From NCBI GenBank assembly GCA_030765045.1, contig CM060965.1, positions 146,765,874-146,829,873 on the forward strand: a stretch of DNA of 64,000 nucleotides, in the 5' to 3' direction. This DNA comes from Tenodera sinensis. Taxonomy: Eukaryota; Arthropoda; Insecta; Mantodea; Mantidae. Positions 60,092 through 64,000 of the stretch are shown here, piece after piece; the first letter of the stretch is position 1, and each line of letters starts with the position of its first letter. A program made the position numbers and the translations under genes. The notes below the pieces were generated by a model. The model saw only the letters and a program-made list of their open reading frames with translations. It was not told the DNA's origin and did no database searches.

Positions 60092-61142
60092 CAGGGGAAG
60101 ACAACTTCGGGCCGTGTGACGAATTTAAAGGAAGAGCCAGCTTGTAGGTTCGTGTGACGTCAGGCAACAGCGGTGTATTGCTATGCAGCCTAGATCAGCG
60201 GCGCTACTTGCACGAAACTGAATGAATATGAAAAATGTTATTTAGACATGTTTACAACATGCCCGGGCTGTTTAGGGAGAACCCTCTTCAGCCTAATCTG
60301 AGGTTTTTTATTTGTTGTGTGGGGGATCTTAACGGCGTTAGTGCGAATTTTGTTTTTATTTTGTGTTTTTGTTGACGTTGTGTAGCGGTTTTGTCTTTGT
60401 GTTCAGTTCCCTGTGTTTCACACCAGTTTGAGACCAGGCTTCAAGATGTAGAAGCATTGTCAACTACGTTTCAGATCTTTGCGACCCCGTATTCATTGGA
60501 TGTTAATGTTTCTAGCAGGTAGCAAACTGAATTGATAAATTTACAGTGCGACGATTTGTTGAAGGACAAATTTAAACACAAGGAAGACATGGCTGATTTT
60601 TATAAGAATGTTTCTCAAACCAGATTTCTGAGGTTGTATGCCCTTGTTGCACGGATATTATGTATGTTTGGTTTCACGTATGTGTGTGAAAAATTCTTTT
60701 CTGTTGTGAACCTTTCTAAATCAAAATCCCGAAGCATATTGTCAGATCACAATCTAACCTGCAGTCTTCGGTTACAAATGTGCCGTACATTACGCCCTAA
60801 CATTGACAAACTGGTTAAAGAAAAGCGAAACGGCAAATGTCGGAAAATGTCCACCTAATTTATAGCTCTCCTCTAGCTCAGGCAAAATAGTTATACTTTG
60901 TGTTCAATTTTGTTATAACATGACTGTTCACGTAAACTAGAATTTATATATGGCATAAAGCCGAAATATAATTGTTTATAATCTATGACTATTCCGTAAT
61001 TGAAACAGTCAGTGTTAAGATTACGATGTCGCGCACGCCGTTTCCTCTTCTCCACTGTGACATCACACGTTCAACTGGCCTTCGATGGGAGCATGTGAGC
61101 TGAGTGAGCTGACGTCACAGCAGCGATACCTGTCTTCCCCTG
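60092..61142 (+). mobile_element. hAT deletion derivative with perfect 8-bp target duplication
   Basis: Both ends are CAGGGGAAGACA (left at 60092; right inverted, ending at 61142). Both are flanked by the identical octamer TCCTAAGC (60084-60091 and 61143-61150). The 1,051-bp element retains the end of a hAT transposase gene at 60430-60858 but lacks the rest. Confidence 0.85.
60430..60858 (+). pseudogene. hAT transposase C-terminal dimerisation domain relic
   Basis: The frame from about 60532 reads LINLQCDDLLKDKFKHKEDM, then YKNVSQTRFLRLYALVARIL and FGFTYVCEKFFSVVNLSKSK, then RSILSDHNLTCSLRL. This is the hAT C-terminal dimerisation domain of the type found in GTF2IRD2/EPM2AIP1-related proteins (F-G-S-T-Y-x-C-E-x-x-F-S...K-x-x-x-R-S-x-L-x-D-x-x-L). 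An in-frame stop separates it from upstream FQIFATPYSLDVN. The same LINLQC/IIDLQC motif recurs at the window's end in the second hAT copy. Confidence 0.75.
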
Positions 61143-61408
61143 TCCTAAGCGATGAACTCATGACTGACGCATGCCAGCATGTGCGCCGAACGGTTGGGGT
61201 TTACTTATTCAATACGTGACTCTGTGGAGCCAATAAAATTGTGAACTTTGCATGATAAACAGACATTGACACTTATCCTACAGAGGCCTATGTCTTTAAC
61301 ACATCAGCAACTTAGTTGCGTTCTATAACTTGCGGTGATCGGTAATGGAGTTGCCGCAAAATATTAAGCATTGTTATTTGTACTTTTGGTACTTGTTGTG
61401 TAGTGATA

Positions 61409-62137
61409 CGCTGTTCATAACATTTGCTTCCACCTCTTCTAGGAGACAATATGTCAACAATCCAAATAATTTGTTACATATGTGGTTCTTTGTTGTTGCA
61501 GGGACAGAAAACTAAAATTACCGCATTCTTGAAGAAAGTGTATTTTGCGTATTTTGAAGCTAAGCTAGGCGATCAAAGTCAAACATGGGCTCCGCATACT
61601 GTTTGCAAAGCAAGTAGTAAAGGACTAAGGCAGTGGTACAATGGAAAACAGAAATAAATGAATTTCGGGATTCCTATGATAAAGTGTGAGGAAAAAAATC
61701 ACTATGGTGACTGCTACTTTTGCATGAAGTATCAGAGTGCAATCAGACAAAAAACAAAAACTAAGGGTCCAGTTGGTCTTGCTTCAGTTACAAGCCTGTG
61801 CCATAGACATAAGACGAGTAGATGTCCCTATTCCTATTTCACCAGTTCAACTAGAGTATACTAAGGATTTAGTCCCTGGGTGAACAGAAAACTTCAACAC
61901 AGTCGAGGATTTCTCATCACACACTGCAGAAGAACAGCATTTTAATCAAGAAGAGTTGAAGGGCCTAGTAAGAGGCTTAAGTCTTATCAAAGAAAAGAGC
62001 GAATTACTGAGACCATGGTTGAAAGAGAAGAATATGCTGGCTCCAGACACACACCATCTTCTCCTGGTGTAGGAATAGAGACAAAGAATTTACCAAGTTG
62101 GAAAACCAACATGTATGTTTATTGTTATGATCTACAC
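61409..62137 (+). pseudogene. Relic of a conserved insect repeat-encoded protein family (name unknown)
   Basis: The frame from 61451 reads MSTIQIICYICGSLLLQGQK, then VYFAYFEAKLGDQSQTWAPH and TVCKASSKGLRQWYNGKQK. After one in-frame TAA (61655-61657) it continues FGIPMIKCEEKNHYGDCYFC. Further on are KGLVRGLSLIKEKSELL- and LKEKNMLAPDT-like pieces in shifted frames. I recognise this order of motifs (C-Y-I-C-G; Y-F-A-Y-F-x-x-K-L-G-D-Q-x-x-x-W-A-P-H; C-Y-F-C) from many uncharacterised invertebrate proteins. It contains Cys pairs that may bind metal. Function unknown. It is cut at 62137 by the insertion of a hAT element. Confidence 0.5.
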
Positions 62138-64000
62138 CAGGGGTTTCCAAACTTTCCAGCCTTAGGGCCGTATTGATTACTCCAGAAAGTTCCGAGGGCC
62201 AGAACTGTTTTAATTTTTCCTGTCATTATCTGTAATTTCTAGACTAGTCAAATTGTGTATACTTGTTACGACTGTGACACTTGATGACATGTAGTTGTCA
62301 AAAGCGGAAATAGGTAGTGGTAGAACCCTCTATCGCTAACAGATGGTGCTAGTAGTACTTTCGAGAACGTTCTGGTGTATTCCACTAACTTCGAGATGGC
62401 TAGCAGCCGGCAGCGAGATCCCCCAGTCAGTCCGCCTTGGGAAGGCAGAAACTATCGTGAAATAAAGTAGTGTGTAACCCCGTTTGAAAGACATTTTCGA
62501 ACCGACCAACGCCCATACTTAACAATATTTTGATTTGACTTGTTTTAGTGTGTGATTTACTAAAATGGAAAAGAAGAGAAAAGTAGATAGTGAATGCAGA
62601 ACATTCAAAGATCAATGGAACTATCAGTATTTTGTGATTGAGGCGCTATGTTTGATTTGCAATGAAATCATAGCCGTTTTCAAAGAGTATAACATTAAAC
62701 GTCATTATGAAACGAAATATTTGCAAAATTACTCAAAATATACAGGCAGTTTGTGGACAGAAAAATTTGAAACTTCGAAGCGCGGATTGAAATCGCAGAA
62801 AATCCTTCTTCTTAACGAAAGTCAAACCTGAACAAGAGGCTGCAACTCGTGCTAGCTTTTGTGTGGCTCTTGAAATCGCAAGACATGGAAAACCATTCAC
62901 CGATGGAGAAATGATCAAAGAATGCGTAATTGCAGTGGCCGAAGAAATCTGTCCCGAACAGGTAAATTTATTTAAAATTGTCAGTTTGTCAGCAATTTGT
63001 GACTCGGAGGGTACAAGACATCGCAAAAAATATATCATCTCAACTTTGTGAAAAAAATGGACATCTTGAGTGGTTTTCTCTGAGACAATGGATGTGACAG
63101 ATACTACTTAGGTGTTGAGTTTTATTCGAGGAGTAGATAAAAGCTATGCAGTGTATGAAGAACTTCTTGATATTGATAGTATTCACGGCACGACTACTGG
63201 GGAAGATATTTTCAAGGGGGTTGAAAATGCCATTAGTAATAAGAACCTTCGATGGAAAAACTTGAAATCTATTAAAACTGATGGAGGCAAAAACATGTGT
63301 GTTAAAAATAAAGGAGTGATTGCACTTGTGTCAAAGGCTGTAGAAAACGACGTTGGTTCAAAGCCATTAGTCTTACATTGTATCATTCATCAGCAGTCCT
63401 TGTGCAGAAAATGTTTGGATATGTCTGAAGTGATATCAGTTGTTAATTTCATCAGATCTACTGGGCTGAATCACCGACAATTCCGCGAGTTTATTCAAGA
63501 GATTGGAAAAAATGACTTACCATATCATACTACCGTACGCTGGCTTAGTTGTGGAAAAGTCCTTAAGCGCTTTTTTGAACTACGAACAGAGATCGAAATT
63601 TTTTTGAACGAAAAGTATTGCCCTCTTACTGAATTACAAAATAGCGAATGGCTGTGGAAGTTAGCACTCTATGTAGATTTGACAAAACATGAACGAACTG
63701 CATTTGAGATTGCAAGGAGTAAACCAGCTTCTCCCTGATTTATACACTAATATCACATCGTTTCGGCAGAAAATAATAAAGTTTCACACATTTTAAAACA
63801 CGTGAAATATTCAGTCACACTAATGAGACTGAGTTTCCTGTCCATTTTGCAATCGAAGCTTTGGGTGCTTTGAAGATAAATTTTGATCTCAGACTGTAAT
63901 GATATTGCGAATGAAACTAAGATTTTTCAAAATCCTTTTGATACTGACATTGAAACCCTAGCCCCGGAACTTAAAATGGAAATTATTGATTTACAGTGCA
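62138..64000 (+). mobile_element. hAT element, 5' part (runs off the window)
   Basis: The left end CAGGGGTTTCCAAACTTTCC with GGGCCGTATTGATT- and GGGCCAGAAC-type sequence just inside is the classic hAT terminus (C-A-G-x-G-G-T-T-C-C-C-A-A-A-C-T...G-G-G-C-C). The 8 bp before it, ATCTACAC (62130-62137), would be its target duplication. The transposase relic lies at 62565 to the window end. The end family differs from the CAGGGGAAGACA ends of the element at 60092, although the coding regions are related. Confidence 0.7.
62565..64000 (+). pseudogene. hAT transposase (GTF2IRD2/EPM2AIP1-like), frameshifted, partial
   Basis: The ATG at 62565 starts MEKKRKVDSECRTFKDQWNY, then CLICNEI...HYETKY, a BED-type zinc finger whose last His appears as Tyr. 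The frame breaks near 62831 and resumes as ALEIARHGKPFTDGEMIKEC (from 62866), breaks again near 63010-63110, then runs open to 63738. That last frame contains IKTDGGKNMCVKNKGVIALV (catalytic-core region), LHCIIHQQSLCRK (conserved C-x2-H) and TTVRWLSCGKVLKRFFELR (conserved W region). After 63738 the tail reads ANETKIFQNPFDTDIETLAP then LKMEIIDLQC, the start of the C-terminal domain, cut by the window edge. At least three lesions make it a pseudogene. Confidence 0.78.

Overview
This window looks like repeat-dense, AT-rich nuclear DNA of an arthropod, most likely an insect. My best guess is a large-genome hemimetabolous insect such as a cockroach or termite. That guess rests on the RTE-type reverse-transcriptase relics, the tRNA-derived SINEs and the very long microsatellites; no host marker gene confirms it. 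I found no convincing host protein-coding gene, no rRNA, no functional tRNA gene and no prokaryotic feature. Nearly everything recognisable is a mobile element or a simple repeat, so the window is probably intergenic or deep intronic.

Layout. 0-16 kb: two copies of one LTR-like repeat (1042-1604 and 13585-14156), several tRNA-headed SINEs, an RTE relic (7255-8045), a relic of an R1-like element's C-terminus (9050-9520) and the first copies of a dispersed repeat family. 15-20 kb: further copies of that family together with long (CA)n arrays, a 620-bp (AAT)n array, and a Jockey-like RT fragment near 20.3 kb. 22-32 kb: RTE relics on both strands, a second R1-like relic lying inside a degenerate GTN-triplet tract, a mariner-type helix-turn-helix relic, and a cluster of three SINEs. 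32.9-38.1 kb: a full-length Jockey-clade non-LTR retrotransposon on the minus strand. It is bounded by a perfect 12-bp target-site duplication, has two ORFs joined by a TAATG stop-start overlap, a single in-frame stop in ORF2, and a 3' hairpin plus heptamer tail. 38-45 kb: microsatellites, more dispersed repeat and a SINE. 45-47.5 kb: a pogo/Tigger-like relic that contains an IS630-like element. 54-58 kb: a 1.75-kb hAT-type element with matching flanks and a 0.7-kb internal microsatellite, an RTE relic, and about 303 uninterrupted ACC units (910 bp). 59-64 kb: a mariner-like element with about 83-bp inverted repeats, a hAT deletion derivative with a perfect 8-bp target duplication, a relic of a conserved protein family I cannot name, and a hAT transposase inserted into that relic that runs off the window.

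Nothing here works together as a pathway. The biology is the layered insertion history. The most notable objects are the nearly intact Jockey element, the nested DNA transposons between 45 and 64 kb, and the extreme ACC array. Stretches not listed (for example 1605-3820, 9525-12030, 23200-25800, 47480-49020, 50790-53430) held no gene or element I could recognise.
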